From Cladopsammia gracilis (lineage: Eukaryota; Cnidaria; Anthozoa; Scleractinia; Dendrophylliidae), in contig JAJGOT010000131.1 of NCBI GenBank assembly GCA_022457155.1, positions 124,001 to 188,000 on the forward strand: 64,000 bases of DNA, given 5' to 3'. Positions within the stretch are counted from its first letter, which is position 1. Each line of letters begins with the position of its first letter. The position numbers and the translations under genes are program-made. Of the stretch, positions 10,641 to 21,464 are shown one piece after another. The notes under the pieces are model-generated. The model ran no database searches, was not told the origin of the DNA, and was given only the letters and a program-made list of their open reading frames with translations.

Positions 10641-10896
10641 AATTATCTCGAGATAAAAAAAATTGAGCATGGCACCTATGGGCCACCGTAGATTTCCCAA
10701 AAATCGCCGCCAAGTTGCAGCAGGTTTCGAACATGTTCGAAACCTCTGCGACATCGCGCGACAAATCGCGCCCAAATCGCACTGAAATCGCCGCCCGTTT
10801 ACACATGCGATTTGAAGATGCAACTTGCGCGCGAAAAAATTTGCATCGACAAGTGCGACAAAAATTGCACGAAAAATCGCCTGTGTAAACGGGCCT

Positions 10897-11389
10897 TTAA
10901 ATTTCACGCGAAAAATCTTTCAAGTGAAATTTAACGTGGCAATGAATTTTTCTTAAATTGCATATGTCAAAGAAAACAACGTTTCCAGCGAGAAAGCCAT
11001 TTCAAAGCCAACTGTCAAAGGCTAGCGAATAGAAATCAAGACTAATTCAAAATCACGAATTTGAATCACGCGCGTTCAGAAGAAAATAGCTTAGTACAGT
11101 ATGCTTGTTTTCATAAACTTCTTTGTTTGATTTAGACATGTTTTCTTTTTTCTGAGCATGAAATATCGGTTTTTGCCAGTAGCTCGCTCTCTTCTTGTAG
11201 GACTGCAGTGTGAATGGCTTCTCCACTCTCTATATATAAGTCTTAAAGTTCACATTTTGGTTATAAAATTGAAAAGAACAGGAATTCACTCTAGATAAAT
11301 TTATCATCTGTGAATAACACGTCTGTCTTTTTCGCTTCAAATCAAAGCTCACTATTTTAAAAGGAAGTGAAGAAAGTACACAAACATCG
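10897..11389. other. No gene seen
   Basis: Contains the right half of the small foldback split by the TTAA element (10901-10956), then anonymous AT-rich DNA. Confidence 0.4.
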
Positions 11390-12180
11390 TCCTTCGAAGA
11401 TGCGATGCAATATCACTTCTCAGGTATGCAATTCCACGCTAATTTGTTCAAAAGTCTTACAAACAGACTTTCTAAAGTGTTACCCTCGATTATTCAAGAA
11501 GATCAAACTTGTTCCGTCCCAGGTAGGACGATTTTTGAGAAATAAATAATACCAATGAAACTGGTATCTTGCTGAATATTGATCAAGAGAAAGCCTTTGA
11601 CAGGGTAAATTGAAGGTTTTTTTTTTACCAATGTTTAGAGGCCTTTTTGGATTTGGCCCTGATTTCCAGCGGTGGATTTCTGCATTATACTGTCAAGCAA
11701 ATATGAAAATTATAGTTAATGGTTTTTTGACCAAAGAAATTCCACTCGAGTGGGGAGTTAGGCAGAGAGATCCCCCGTCTCCACTTTTGTACATTTTATG
11801 CGCTGAAGTTTTGGCTACCAGCATAAGAAAGGATGATACTATTGAAGGTTTTCTCCTTCCAGGAACCCGAGGAAAGCGTTTAATTTTAATATTCGCCAAT
11901 ATGCGGATGACTCCACATGTTTTGTGAAGTACATTTTTTTCTTTAGACAAATTGTTTACCTTACTTCACAAATACGAGACAGGTACAGGGACTAAATTAA
12001 ATGTGTCAAAGAGTACAGAAGCCACGAGGTTAGGAGCTTGGTGCTCACGTCCGCACACTCCTTATGGCCTGACATGGGTGTCAAGAATGCAAATCTTGGG
12101 TGTTTGGTTTAGCAATGGTACTGCAAATGTGGAACCCGGATAACTGGTTTATACCATGCCTTTCCAAGCTAGATTAAAAT
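11390..12180 (+). pseudogene. LINE reverse-transcriptase remnant (L1/Tx1-like)
   Basis: Successive pieces in different frames: a pre-RT stretch like KVL...LKCYPRLFKKIKLVPSQ, then TGILLNIDQEKAFDRVN (RT motif region), then EWGVRQRDPPSPLLYILCAE (the R-Q-G/R-D-P-x-S-P signature), a decayed active-site region, and GTKLNVSKSTEA further on. Stops and shifts separate them. Endonuclease and 3' end are missing. The wording of the RT motifs fits the L1/Tx1 side of LINEs. Confidence 0.75.
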
Positions 12181-12695
12181 TTGAACCTACTGAATTTGAA
12201 CCTACTGCTACCTGCGTTCTACTGTGCAGAAGGTCGCGTAATAAGCTTACTGTTTTTGAGAATTGCTAAAATTTAAAAAAATGGCCTGGTCGTCAATCTT
12301 AATTCTATTTTTTCTTGTGCTTCCGACCTTTCACCTAAGTTAAGCTTATCATCATCGTTTCTGTTCAGAGAGCTTCGCTGTTAGGCTGTGCCAATCCATA
12401 TATATTAGTCACGTAAGTAAATAAGTGTCACGTATGGGGGGAGGGGATGGTCAAATTGTATCCGCTTTTGACAAAGTCCTTAACTGGTATTCTCCCAAAT
12501 GTGGTCATTCATTCACTCAGATTTTTCATCGAGTGAGGACGTTTGATTTGAATACCGAAACGGTAGGAATTATTCTATTATTTATCCCCCTTTTTACTCT
12601 GGATTTTTATAACATAAAGTACATTTTTAACTTGTATAAGGGATACGAGATCATAAACAGGTAAAACAAAGAGATTTAAAGGAAACCATACTTAC
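12181..12695. other. No gene; start of A-unit repeat
   Basis: After anonymous DNA, the non-coding flank of the family-A LRR unit begins near 12400 and runs up to the exon at 12696. It matches 4040-4346 and 27430-27668. Confidence 0.5.
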
Positions 12696-12767
12696 AAATA
12701 CTCCAACTTCAATAAATTAGAAAATATTCCAGGCGGCAGATCACGAATTTTATTTACAGATAAATGT
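12696..12767 (-). CDS. LRR exon, family A copy 3 (72 nt)
   Basis: Intact 72-nt minus-strand exon with CAG acceptor and GTAAGTATGG donor, phase 2-2. It encodes HLSVNKIRDLPPGIFSNLLK and so on, one LRR. Its downstream block D is displaced to 15172 by later insertions, so this unit was hit by transposons after duplication. Confidence 0.72.
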
Positions 12768-13670
12768 CTGAAAAAAATAACAGCATAAAGAATTAAAATC
12801 CTGTAAATGCCAAACAAAGTAAACGTGGAAATTGCTCGCGCTGACTTTTAACACCCACCAAACCTCGCGACTTTTTCTAATATTTATCTGGGAACATTTT
12901 GCTGTGACAGATGGATGTAATACACATTTCCGGTGTTATTTTAAGTCACCATGTCACGCGACTTAACTTACCTAATACATATTTCAACATACTATAAATT
13001 GGATGACATTTGCCTCTAATTTTTTAACTCGTCCCCAGACCCCCAATTGGACACTTAAAATCACAGCGAAAACGCTATTTCTTGGGAGGGAAAATCAAAA
13101 TTTCGCCCATTTACGAATTACTTTTCGGCAAACCACACTCGGATTCCAGTAGTATGGCTATTATTCTATCTGCAAACGTTAAAATATTTTAATAACTGAA
13201 CGTTATTCAGCCTGGGCTTTTTTGAGTTTCTGAGCCTGGGGGGGAACAAGAACATTAAGGCTATGACAATGAAACCTAGAGGGTAAATTGTACGTCCAAA
13301 ACTATCTCCTTTGCGGTCCGCACAATGGAACGATGACGTCATATGACGTAGTTATTAGGTAATTAGTTATGCGGCCGCTATCTTGGATCCGCCATCTTGG
13401 ATCCGCCATCTTGGATTTCTGAATTTTTTAAAACCTCTTAAAAACCGTCCAAATTCACCCAAAATTAATGAAAAACAATAAATAAACGCTAAATGACGCA
13501 AAAATACAAACGTTATACCAATAAACATTGTTTTTCTACGTTCAAAGGTATAAATATGCAAATTTCAAAAACATGGCTGTCAAAATCTTGTTGCCATGGA
13601 AACATCAAGTCACGTGATCAAAAAATTGTCATATGAAATTGTTGCCAGATAAATTTTAGGAAAAGTCACA

Positions 13671-14613
13671 TTGGTACATCACAACAGTTGAAAAAGTTGG
13701 ATAATATCAGTATACGTGTGGGTGATTCAGATATCCATCCTGTGCCACTCGCGAGAAATCTTGGTAGTTGGTTTGATTCTAGGTTGTCTATGGCGTCACA
13801 TATCACAAAAATCTGTGCCTCTTCATTTTACTATATTTATAATATTCGTCGGATTAGAAAGTATCTTTCACGGCATTCATCTGAGACACTTGTTCATGCT
13901 TTTATAACAAGTCGCCTAGACTATTGCAATGGACTTTTATATGGACTACCAGACTGCTTGCTAAATAAACTGCAACGAGTACAGAATGCTTGCGCCAGAC
14001 TGATTTTTAGAGAACAGAAATTTTGTCATGTAACGCCTCTTATTTATGAATTACATTGGTTAACGGTTAGATACAGAATTGAGTTTAAAATACTGTTAAT
14101 TACTTTTAAGATTCTTAATTTTTTAGCGCCTATTTATTTATCGTCTCTTATCTCCCTTAGGCTCCCATCTAAATATAATCTAAGGAATTCAAGTGATAAA
14201 CTTTTACTTAGTTATCCGCGTTTTAAATCAAAAGCTACACTAGGTGACCGTTCTTTTACCTCTGCTGCACCGAAACTGTGGAATGCTTTACCATTTGACA
14301 TAAGAAGCGCCAGCACAGTTAGTATTTTTAAATCCAAGCTAAAAACTCACCTTTTCCGTCGTGCATTTTTATCATAGTGTTTTTATTATTGTGAGTTTAC
14401 TTTTAATTGTAATTTTAGCTTTTAAATTATTGTAAGTTTATTTTATTATTTTTTTTATTATTATTTTAGCTTTTTAAATCATTGTAAGTTTACTCCTAAT
14501 TGGAATTTTAGCTTTTTAGCCTTTTCTGTTTTTAATCTTGTTATGCGCATTTGAACATTTTATGGAATTTGCGCACTATAAATGATATTATTATTATTAT
14601 TATTATTATTATT
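13671..14613 (+). mobile_element. 5'-truncated CR1/L2-type LINE
   Basis: Only the 3' end of a LINE, inserted in the MITE: MITE sequence stops after GTCACA at 13670 and resumes with AAGTTTGATGG at 14614. The element ends in a (ATT)n tail at 14586-14613, typical of CR1/L2-group LINEs rather than a poly-A tail. A target duplication is absent or only a base or two. Confidence 0.85.
13688..14377 (+). pseudogene. LINE RT C-terminal part (CR1/L2-like)
   Basis: A 229-codon open frame covering the end of a LINE ORF2: RNLGSWFDSRLSMASHI (post-RT thumb), SRLDYCNGLLYGLP, KLQRVQNACARLIF and the terminal FKSKLKTHLFRRAF. These motifs are characteristic of CR1/L2/Rex-type enzymes. Coding homology is already in frame at the truncation point (from 13670). 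Endonuclease and catalytic RT are missing, so it is inert, although the frame is undamaged, suggesting recent insertion. Confidence 0.85.
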
Positions 14614-14701
14614 AAGTTTGATGGCGTTTGGATACATATTAAGGAAGTTATGAATGTTGAAAGTTAGCGCGGGCACTTTGTGCCCCCCAGGCCGAATAGG
14701 G

Positions 14702-15599
14702 TTAAAAAAAATCCCGTCATTTTGACCGTGAAGTGACTAATGTCACGTAAAGGCTTGTATGGAGTTCAACCGCGCGGTCATCGCTTTTAGCAGTATAACT
14801 AATTTTAATAGGCGTAATGTCAACATCCACACTCGGTTTTGAAGGGACTGGGATCTAGTGAACATTTTGGCGGGAAATATGATTTAGTTGGAGCGAAAAA
14901 AATCCCGTCATTTTGCCATTTTTTCAGTGCAATATGCTTCGACTGAGCCCATTTTGGCTTCTATTGGTGACTTGCGCGGACTAGCGCCCAGGCCGTTCGA
15001 GCTCAACTGCATATGGGCAATAGTTCATTTTTAGTTTCAAAAGCGCTTAAACATATTCATTTCATACGATTGGCGCTACACAGTTCATATCTATTATAAG
15101 TTCATTTTAGTAACGCGCACGCCCGGAGCAAATGTCTCCCTTCAGGGGGCAATTTTTTGGTATGCTTCAATCCGGTCTGAAAAGGGTTATAATAGAATTT
15201 AAAGGTTTGTTAGAACATCGAGGCATTGGGTTTTTTCACAAAACCATCGAAACAATATTAAGCAGTCATTTTTGAATAGTCAGTAGTAAAAAAGAAAACG
15301 ATGGAATCAGTGTCGGATAGTGTGTATTGATCTAATTTTAAATTTCAGCGGTCATGAGAAATCACCCTAACTGCATCTACTAAAAACTTAGTATCAAACA
15401 AATAAGAGTAATAGTCAGAAATTAATGGTTGGGCTGCTCACAGTTTGAATTACTTCATTGTTTTAACATTGGTTATCTCTACGCGTGTGACGTCATAAAA
15501 TGATAACCGGCGGTGAATGTATGTCGTATATTAATGGGGTTAGTTTCTAGGGAAACTGTGGTGCTGCGTCGGTGGGAAGTGAAGCACAAGAATTTGGTT
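14702..15599. other. No gene; unknown repeat and block D
   Basis: 14702-15170 holds unassigned sequence, with AAAAATCCCGTCATTTTG repeated at about 14707 and 14899. Block D of the A unit resumes at about 15172-15545. The start of the Penelope fragment's terminal region is near 15590, with a small palindrome TTATCGACTGAGTCGATAA. Confidence 0.4.
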
Positions 15600-15651
15600 T
15601 TATCGACTGAGTCGATAAGGTAAATTAGCCACCGTAAAAAGATTCGAGAAA

Positions 15652-15686
15652 GCTGACGTTTCGAGCGCTAGCCCTTCGTTGGAGCG
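15652..15686 (-). ncRNA. Degenerate hammerhead-like core
   Basis: On the minus strand, CCAACGA (two changes from CTGANGA), a stem GGGC-TAGC-GCTC and GAAACGTC follow the Penelope GIY-YIG stop codon by about 90 bp. Position and order fit the ribozyme at the end of a Penelope-like element, but the core is mutated. Confidence 0.4.
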
Positions 15687-15777
15687 AATCAAGGGATTGT
15701 GGGTAGTGTGTGGTTTTATATAGTAGGTGGAGTTTCGCTATTGGTGGAAATTTGGTGACGTGAAAAACAAATGTAAA

Positions 15778-16811
15778 TTAGTTGAATGAAAAGCGTTCGT
15801 TGATTCTGTCGGGTTTGAGCGTGCCGATTTGAAAGATGATATTTAGTTCTAAGTTTTTACGGCTTTCAGTGTTACCCTGGTGTAGGGAAAGGCCGCAGAT
15901 TGTCATGTGTTGTTTAGAATGGTTAGTAAGATTGAAATGACGCGGGACTGGTTTGGATGCGTCTTTGTCATTGTTTTCAACGTCTCGGAGATGTTCACAA
16001 GTACGGTCGCCCAGTCTCCTCCCTGTTTCGCCAATGTATATCTTTTTGCAAAAAGTACATGTTATGCAGTAGATAACATTTACGGAGGTGCATGTGAAAC
16101 GATCAGTGATTTTAACCCTATTCGGCCTGGGGGGGGGGGGGGGGGGGCACAAAGTGCCCGCGCTAACTTTGAACGTTCATAACTTCTTTAATATGTATTC
16201 AAACGCCATCAAACTTTGTGACTTTTCCTAAAATTTATCTGGCAACAATTTTATGTAACAATTTTTTGATCACGTGACTTGATGTTTCCATGGAAACAAG
16301 ATTTTGACAGCCATGTTTTTCGAAATTTGCATATTTGTATCTTTGAATGAAGAAAAACAATGTTTATTGGTATAACTCTTATATTTTTACGTCATTTAGC
16401 GTTTATTTATTGGTTTTGAGTAATTTTGAGTCAATTTGGATGGTTTTTAAGAGGTTTTAAAAAATTTCAGAAATCCAAGATGGCGGATCCAAGATGGCGG
16501 CCGTATAACTAATTACCTAATAACTACGTCATATGACGTCATTGTTCCATTGTGCGGACCGCAAAGGAGACAGTTAAGGACGTACTATGTACCCTCTAGG
16601 TTTCATTGTTGTAGCCTTAATGTTCTTGAAGTTACGAAGGGGGGGGGCACAATGTGCCCCCCCCCCCAGGCTCAGGAACTCAAAAAAAGCCCAGGCCGAA
16701 TAGGGTTAATAGATCGTTTGGGTCCCGTTATTTTGTCCGCGTTGTGAATGAAAGGACAAGTGTTGCATCGTGTGCGTGCACATTTAAAAGTTCCCGGTTC
16801 ATCGTCAGATT
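15778..16811 (-). pseudogene. Penelope-like GIY-YIG endonuclease, split by MITE
   Basis: Minus-strand C-terminal part of a Penelope-like element. The frame at 15778-16111 reads FTCTSVNVIYCITC (the Cys-rich lead-in), KIYIGETGRRLGDRTCEHL (GIY-YIG core with the conserved Arg), and ends INERFSFN followed by a stop, the usual end of such proteins. A 590-bp MITE interrupts it at a TTAA. Beyond the MITE (16710-16811) the same reading frame continues upstream (DKITGPKRS), so removal of MITE plus one TTAA leaves an open frame. The RT domain is missing because the copy is 5'-truncated near 16812. GIY-YIG nuclease cleaves target DNA in these elements. Confidence 0.85.
16116..16705. mobile_element. TTAA MITE family 1, copy 2 (590 bp)
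   Basis: Bounded by CCCTATTCGGCCTGG and its inverse with TTAA on each side (16112-16115, 16706-16709). Lies in the opposite orientation to copies 1 and 3. No ORF. Long G and C tracts lie just inside both ends. Target choice and ends point to a piggyBac- or Kolobok-type mobiliser. Confidence 0.88.
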
Positions 16812-16926
16812 TCAGACTTCGACTGGTCTGACAGCTAAACATAGCTCAGTTGACGAAAAATAATAAACATTATCACTAATACTTGTCGAAAGAAAATAAT
16901 CTAAATCAAACATCTAGCAACATACA

Positions 16927-17261
16927 AGACAAGAAGACAAGAAGAGCTGGAGTTGGAAATTGCTGAAGATATCGAATTCCAAAGAGCGCATCGTCTTGGA
17001 AAGAAGAAGGTAGGGGAAACAAGGCCTATAATTGTTCGATTTTTAAGATTTCCTGAACGGGAGATGATTTTCAGAAAAGCGCGTGAAGTGCAGGAAGAAA
17101 CGAATGTAAAGGTTTATGCAGATTACCCGAAGGAAATCAGCGAAAGAAGAAAGAAGCAATGGCCAAGAATGAAGAAGGCGCGAGAAGAAGGGAAAACAGC
17201 TATCTTCCTGAAACCTGAACCAGACAAATTATTTATTAACGGACAATTTGTTCCTATGTAG
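16927..17261 (+). pseudogene. LINE ORF1, C-terminal part
   Basis: The C-terminal domain of an L1-like ORF1 RNA-binding protein. IEFQRAHRLGKKK (RRM end), RPIIVRFLRFPEREMIF and the basic KEISERRKKQWPRMKKAREE match the conserved C-terminal domain of L1 ORF1p. It stops at 17261. The N-terminal coiled coil is missing because the insertion is 5'-truncated. In a full element ORF1p coats the LINE RNA. The remaining frame is open throughout. Confidence 0.78.
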
Positions 17262-17589
17262 ACTGATTATTTTTGTACTCGGACATTACCAGTAAATTTA
17301 TTCATTCGATGAACTTATTTCTTTCATTGTTTAATACGGGAGTGCATGTGCAGATTTAGTCAAGAGCCTCACACTCATAGACAGCTTTCTGTACAAATTA
17401 CATAGCTGTCATTTATCCCTTTTGTGTTAAATTGTATGTCTCTTAGGTATTGTCTCTTTTTGTTTATCATATGTTTTGAGATTAATTTAAGTTTGTGTGT
17501 GTGTAAAAGCCCCTCGTTAATATATGTACAGTTTGCGGTACAAGATATTTATCAGCTTATGTATTTTTTTTTTTTCAATTCTATTGTCC

Positions 17590-18960
17590 CATTCGAAAGG
17601 GAACATGTAAATTTTAAATTAGTTTCTCTTAATGTTCGAGGGATTCGTTCATCCACAAAGAGAAAAGCTCTGTTCACCTGGCTAAATGAGCGAAAATACG
17701 ACATAATTTTCCTTCAAGAGACCTATAGTACTGCGGATGTGGAACACATTTGGAAAACACAATGGAAAGGTAGGCTTCATTTTTCACACGGCTCTAATCA
17801 TAGTTGTGGGGTGATGGTTTTAGTTAGAAGCGACCTTGATTTCAATCTAATATCAATAAATTCTGACGACGAAGGCCGTTCAATTATAATGGAAGCTGAA
17901 GTACAGGACGCGCTTTTTTTGTTCGTTAATATTTACGCTCCCAATAAGACTCAAGACCAATGCCGTTTCTTTGATAAATTAAATAAAAACATTGAAGATT
18001 GTGTTGTCGGCAAAGAGCATAGGATAATTCTCGGGGGAGATTTCAATGTCACACTTGACTCTGACCTTGATTGTTCTGGCGGCAGACCATTCAAAAAAGA
18101 TTCAGTCAAAAATATAGAAGATCTATGCTTGGATTTTGACTTAGTAGATATTTGGCGGATACGAAACCCGGAAAGAAGGCGTTTTACATGGAGACAAAAA
18201 AACCCTTTTATTCAGAGAAGACTTGATTATTGGTTAATCAGCGACGTTTGCCAAGATGAGATCGAAAAGTCTGACATTATTCCGTCGATCAATTCCGATC
18301 ATTCAGCAATTCTACTTCAATTTAATAGCATAGACAAATCAGAACATGGTCCCTCCTTTTGGAAGTTCAACGCTAGCCTGGCGGATGACGAAACCTTCGT
18401 CACACTGATAAACGAAAGAGTACCTGAATGGTTGAATGAATTTAATAATGTTACAGATAAAAGATTGTTGTGGGATTTAATTAAGTACAGGATTAGGCAA
18501 ATCGCAATAAAATACAGTAAAGAAAGAGCACGTGAAAGGAGAAAAAAGATTTCTGATATTGAGGCTTCACTAAGGATATGCGAGGAAAGATGCAATGAAT
18601 CACCAACCGCTGGGAATCAGGAGGAGCTTGAAATGCTGAAAATGGAATACGACTCAATTTATGAACAAATAGCAAAAGGCGCCATAATTCGATCAAAAGC
18701 CACTTGGTACGAGAAAGGTGAAAAAAGTAATAAATATTTTTTAAACCTTGAAACGCATAAGAAAGCTAAAAGCTCTGTCCACAAAGTTTTCAATAAAGAA
18801 GGAGTTCTTATTACAGATCCTAAGAAGATTTTACAGGAAACTCATGTTTTTTATTCTAATCTCTGCAAACAGGATCCCCTCAGTCCATCTGAGGATATAT
18901 TAAAATCGTTCTTAAATAATCCTAAAATACCTAAACTTTCTGATAATGACACCCGAATTT
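17590..18960 (+). pseudogene. LINE ORF2 endonuclease and linker
   Basis: Open frame with an apurinic-type endonuclease: LVSLNVRGIRSS, DIIFLQETYS (catalytic Glu), NIYAPN, LGGDFN, RRLDYWLIS and SDHSAILLQF (SDH motif), followed by the linker FWKFNASLADDE and an RT lead-in ending near LSDNDTRICD. The frame is open upstream to 17424, but the start codon is uncertain; endonuclease homology begins near 17612. The RT catalytic domain that should follow is deleted. The open frame suggests the copy inserted recently. Confidence 0.85.
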
Positions 18961-20307
18961 GCGATGTTCATTATTCCTATCTTCTTATATCGGGTAAGCT
19001 TGATACCAATGAGTAAAGATTTTGTGAAACAAGTGAATACAATTATCTTCGATTTCATATGGAAGGGAAAGGATAAAGTTAAGCGCTCTGCTCTTGTTAG
19101 TGAAATCGAAGATGGAGGACTTAAAGCGCCACATTTAGAGTCTATTATTGAAGCGCAAAGAATACTCTGTTGCAAGAAATTGGCTAATGATCAGCCAAGC
19201 AGTTGGAAAACAATTTTTCTGCATTATCTCAAACCTGTTGGAGGAAAATTGATCTTATGTTGCAACTTTGAATTGCAGAAATTGTCGATAAAGCTGCCGA
19301 AATTTTATGAAGAATGCTTTAAAAGTTTTGCAAAATGCTCCGCGGCAAGTTGGGGCAGTGTACAGGATTTAAATGGGAACGATCTTACAAATATGGTGCT
19401 TTGGAATAACAAATTTATTTGTATTGGAGGCAAGTCTGTGTATTTTAAAAACCTTGCAGAGAAAGGAATAATTAGAATTAAGCATTTAATATCCGATAAC
19501 AATGAGCTTCTTATTAAAAACAATCGCAGGTTGAGGGAGCTGAATATTTCGCCAGTAGACGCCTTTAGTCTTATGACTTTAATTGATGCTCTACCAGCTG
19601 AATGGCGCGAGGCTCTAAGGGCAAGTTCCTATAGGGAAGATGAACCTTTTAATATACATGATGAGATCAAATTAAAATTAAATAATCAAACTGCGCCAAT
19701 CAAAACAGCGGTTTCCAAGACTATCTATAGGGAGCTTCGAAATAAAATCATTACTCCACCAACTGCTCAGCAGAACTTTAATGCAAAATTTGTTGACGAT
19801 GCCTTAGAATGGGAAGAGATTTACAGTTTGCCTTTTCGTGTCACCTTAGATACAAAGTCGCGTGAATTTCAGTATAAATTGCTCAACAGATGTCTTGTAA
19901 CAAATGCTTTTTTATTTAAAGTTGGAGTTGCACCATCTCCGGCATGCTCTTTTTGTGGAGAAATAGACGAGTCCCTTGAGCACCTAATTACATCTTGTCA
20001 TTACACTAAGAATTTCTGGGCTGAAGTTATAAAATGGCTTACCAAACAAGGAATTAAAATTGCTAATTTCTCTGACAGGGATATAATGTTTGGTATTATA
20101 AGGTGCGACGATGAATTGTTCGTAAATCATGTTCTGTTAGTTGCTAAACAATACTTATATTATTGTAGGCAAAAAAGATCTGTGCCTTCAATTAGAGTTT
20201 TTAATTTAAAAATTAAAATGATCTATCAACTTGAAACAATAATTGCCAAATCTAATAATAAAATTTCAGCTCATAACAAAAAGTGGGGCAAATATATAAC
20301 ACAATAA
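18961..20307 (+). pseudogene. LINE ORF2 C-terminal half after deletion
   Basis: In a different frame from the preceding part, homology resumes at IIPIFLYRVSLIPMSK, which lies beyond the RT active site, then NTIIFDFIWKGKDKVKRSAL, GGLKAPHLESIIEAQRI, and a zinc-binding zf-RVT-like CSFCGEIDESLEHLITSC near the end. It stops at 20307. The missing block would hold RT motifs up to the catalytic YADD. The junction near 18945-18965 and the frame change make a working ORF2 protein impossible. Confidence 0.85.
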
Positions 20308-20767
20308 ATGTACAATCTTGTGCCGCAGCTGTACTTATACCTAAAATATTACAATAGATTATTATTATTATGAAGGGGTGTGTGTATATGTATGTGTGTG
20401 AGTGAATTAATTAACTTTTAAATTTAATTTTTTTTTTTTTAATTTAATGTTTAATGTTTAATGTAATGTTTAAATGTTTTATTGTTTAATTTAATGTTTA
20501 GATGTTTAAGTGTGTAATAAAATTGAAAACCAATAAATATCAGTAAAATACAAAAAAAAAAAAAAAAACATACAGCACTCTCAACACATTCACGATATTC
20601 CAGAGACCATCTTAGATTTTGCTTGTGTACGGTCATGATTGCATGACCAAAGGAAAACCATAACAAAGTAGAATTTTATCAGCTTTCATAACCAGTCGTT
20701 GGTTTATCCATTCATGCGTACATTATTTTTTATTTCTAAAATGATCACAATTGCTTAAGAAACTTAC

Positions 20768-20839
20768 AATTGTTTCAACGTCGATAGCTTTTGGAAAACC
20801 TGTTCAGGTAGCCGTTGAATTTTATTATCGTAAATGTAC
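20768..20839 (-). CDS. LRR exon, family B copy 1 (72 nt)
   Basis: Minus-strand 72-nt exon, TTATTTACAG acceptor and GTAAGTTTC donor, phase 2-2. It encodes one LRR, YIYDNKIQRLPEQVFQKLST and so on. Differs from the other B copies at several residues (D, E and Q substitutions) but remains open. The downstream non-coding DNA matches the other B units. Confidence 0.72.
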
Positions 20840-21182
20840 CTGTAAATAAAAGAAAAGTTTAGTTGATGCATGCGGAGCAACGAATAGTTTCCCTTTTTAT
20901 CTCGTCAATGCGTATGCACGCAAACGAGATATAGATATCAGTATGAAAAAGGGACAAAAGTTGTTAACAAAGATTCGTTGTTACCTTTGTTAACTTTTGT
21001 CTGGGGGGTAAGTTCTTTCTTCTTTATAAAAGCTATATTAGGGCATTGAGGATATGGTTGGTTAAAACGGTTAGAATTTCAAGAAGGTCGTCACATAGCG
21101 CCACTAAAATGTTTCGGGAGCACCCCCGGGCCTATTGTTAATTTCCCTAGGGTATTGGGATGTCATGAACTTGTCATAATTA

Positions 21183-21464
21183 GGGATGGACCATTAGAAA
21201 AGTGATGGGGGGGGGGGGTGGGGCAAAAGCAAAAAAAAAAATTTCCCCGGTAAATTATTAAGAAAAAAAAAATATTCCCACGCATTATCGCAAAAAAAAA
21301 AAATCTGCCCAAGGACAATTACAAAATAAACTATTAAAAAAAAAAATATTCCAGCCATCGAGTGAAAAAAAAAAAAAAATTTCCACCTTAGGTGGACAAA
21401 AAAAAAAATTTCTTGCCTCTCCCAAAGTTCCCACCCCCCCATCACTTTTCTAATGGTCCATCCC
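21183..21464. mobile_element. PIF/Harbinger-like MITE (282 bp)
   Basis: Inverted ends GGGATGGACCATTAGAAAAG and inverse, flanked by TTA at 21180-21182 and 21465-21467. The neighbouring unit copy has the empty site. A TWA 3-bp duplication is the PIF/Harbinger pattern. The interior holds alternating poly-A and G-rich tracts. A partial copy of the end lies near 50512. Confidence 0.78.

Larger units (their letters stand above)
6269..10896. mobile_element. TTAA-flanked foldback element, 4.6 kb
   Basis: Starts GGCCCGTTTACACATGCGAT and ends with the inverse (TGTGTAAACGGGCC), with TTAA at both edges (6265-6268 and 10897-10900). The flanks prove the insertion: joined at one TTAA they restore a small palindrome whose intact right arm (GTGAAATTTAACGTGG) lies at about 10918-10933. 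The arms (6269-7594 and 9199-10896) are inverted copies of each other: terminal repeat, a long array of TTATCTCGAGATAA, then a host LRR gene fragment. The spacer holds a Penelope fragment and the rest of the host fragment. No transposase is present, so it is non-autonomous. TTAA targets point to piggyBac or Kolobok; which one is open. Confidence 0.82.
13203..14701. mobile_element. TTAA MITE family 1, copy 1 (interrupted)
   Basis: The right end CCGAATAGGG abuts TTAA at 14702-14705. The left end is degraded (TTATTCAGCCTGGG at 13203). The interior matches copies at 16116-16705 and 24466-25038, including repeated GCCATCTTGGATCC motifs and a TGACGTCATATGACG palindrome. It is split by a LINE at 13671-14613. 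Confidence 0.8.
16927..20566 (+). mobile_element. Tx1/L1-type LINE with internal deletion
   Basis: A 3.6-kb insertion flanked by an AACATACA duplication (16919-16926 and 20567-20574). It ends in a poly-A tail with an AATAAA signal about 20 bp upstream. The interrupted host repeat is intact elsewhere, for example at 23334, confirming the boundaries. It is 5'-truncated within ORF1. ORF2 has an endonuclease and a C-terminal half but lacks the catalytic RT. Confidence 0.9.
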
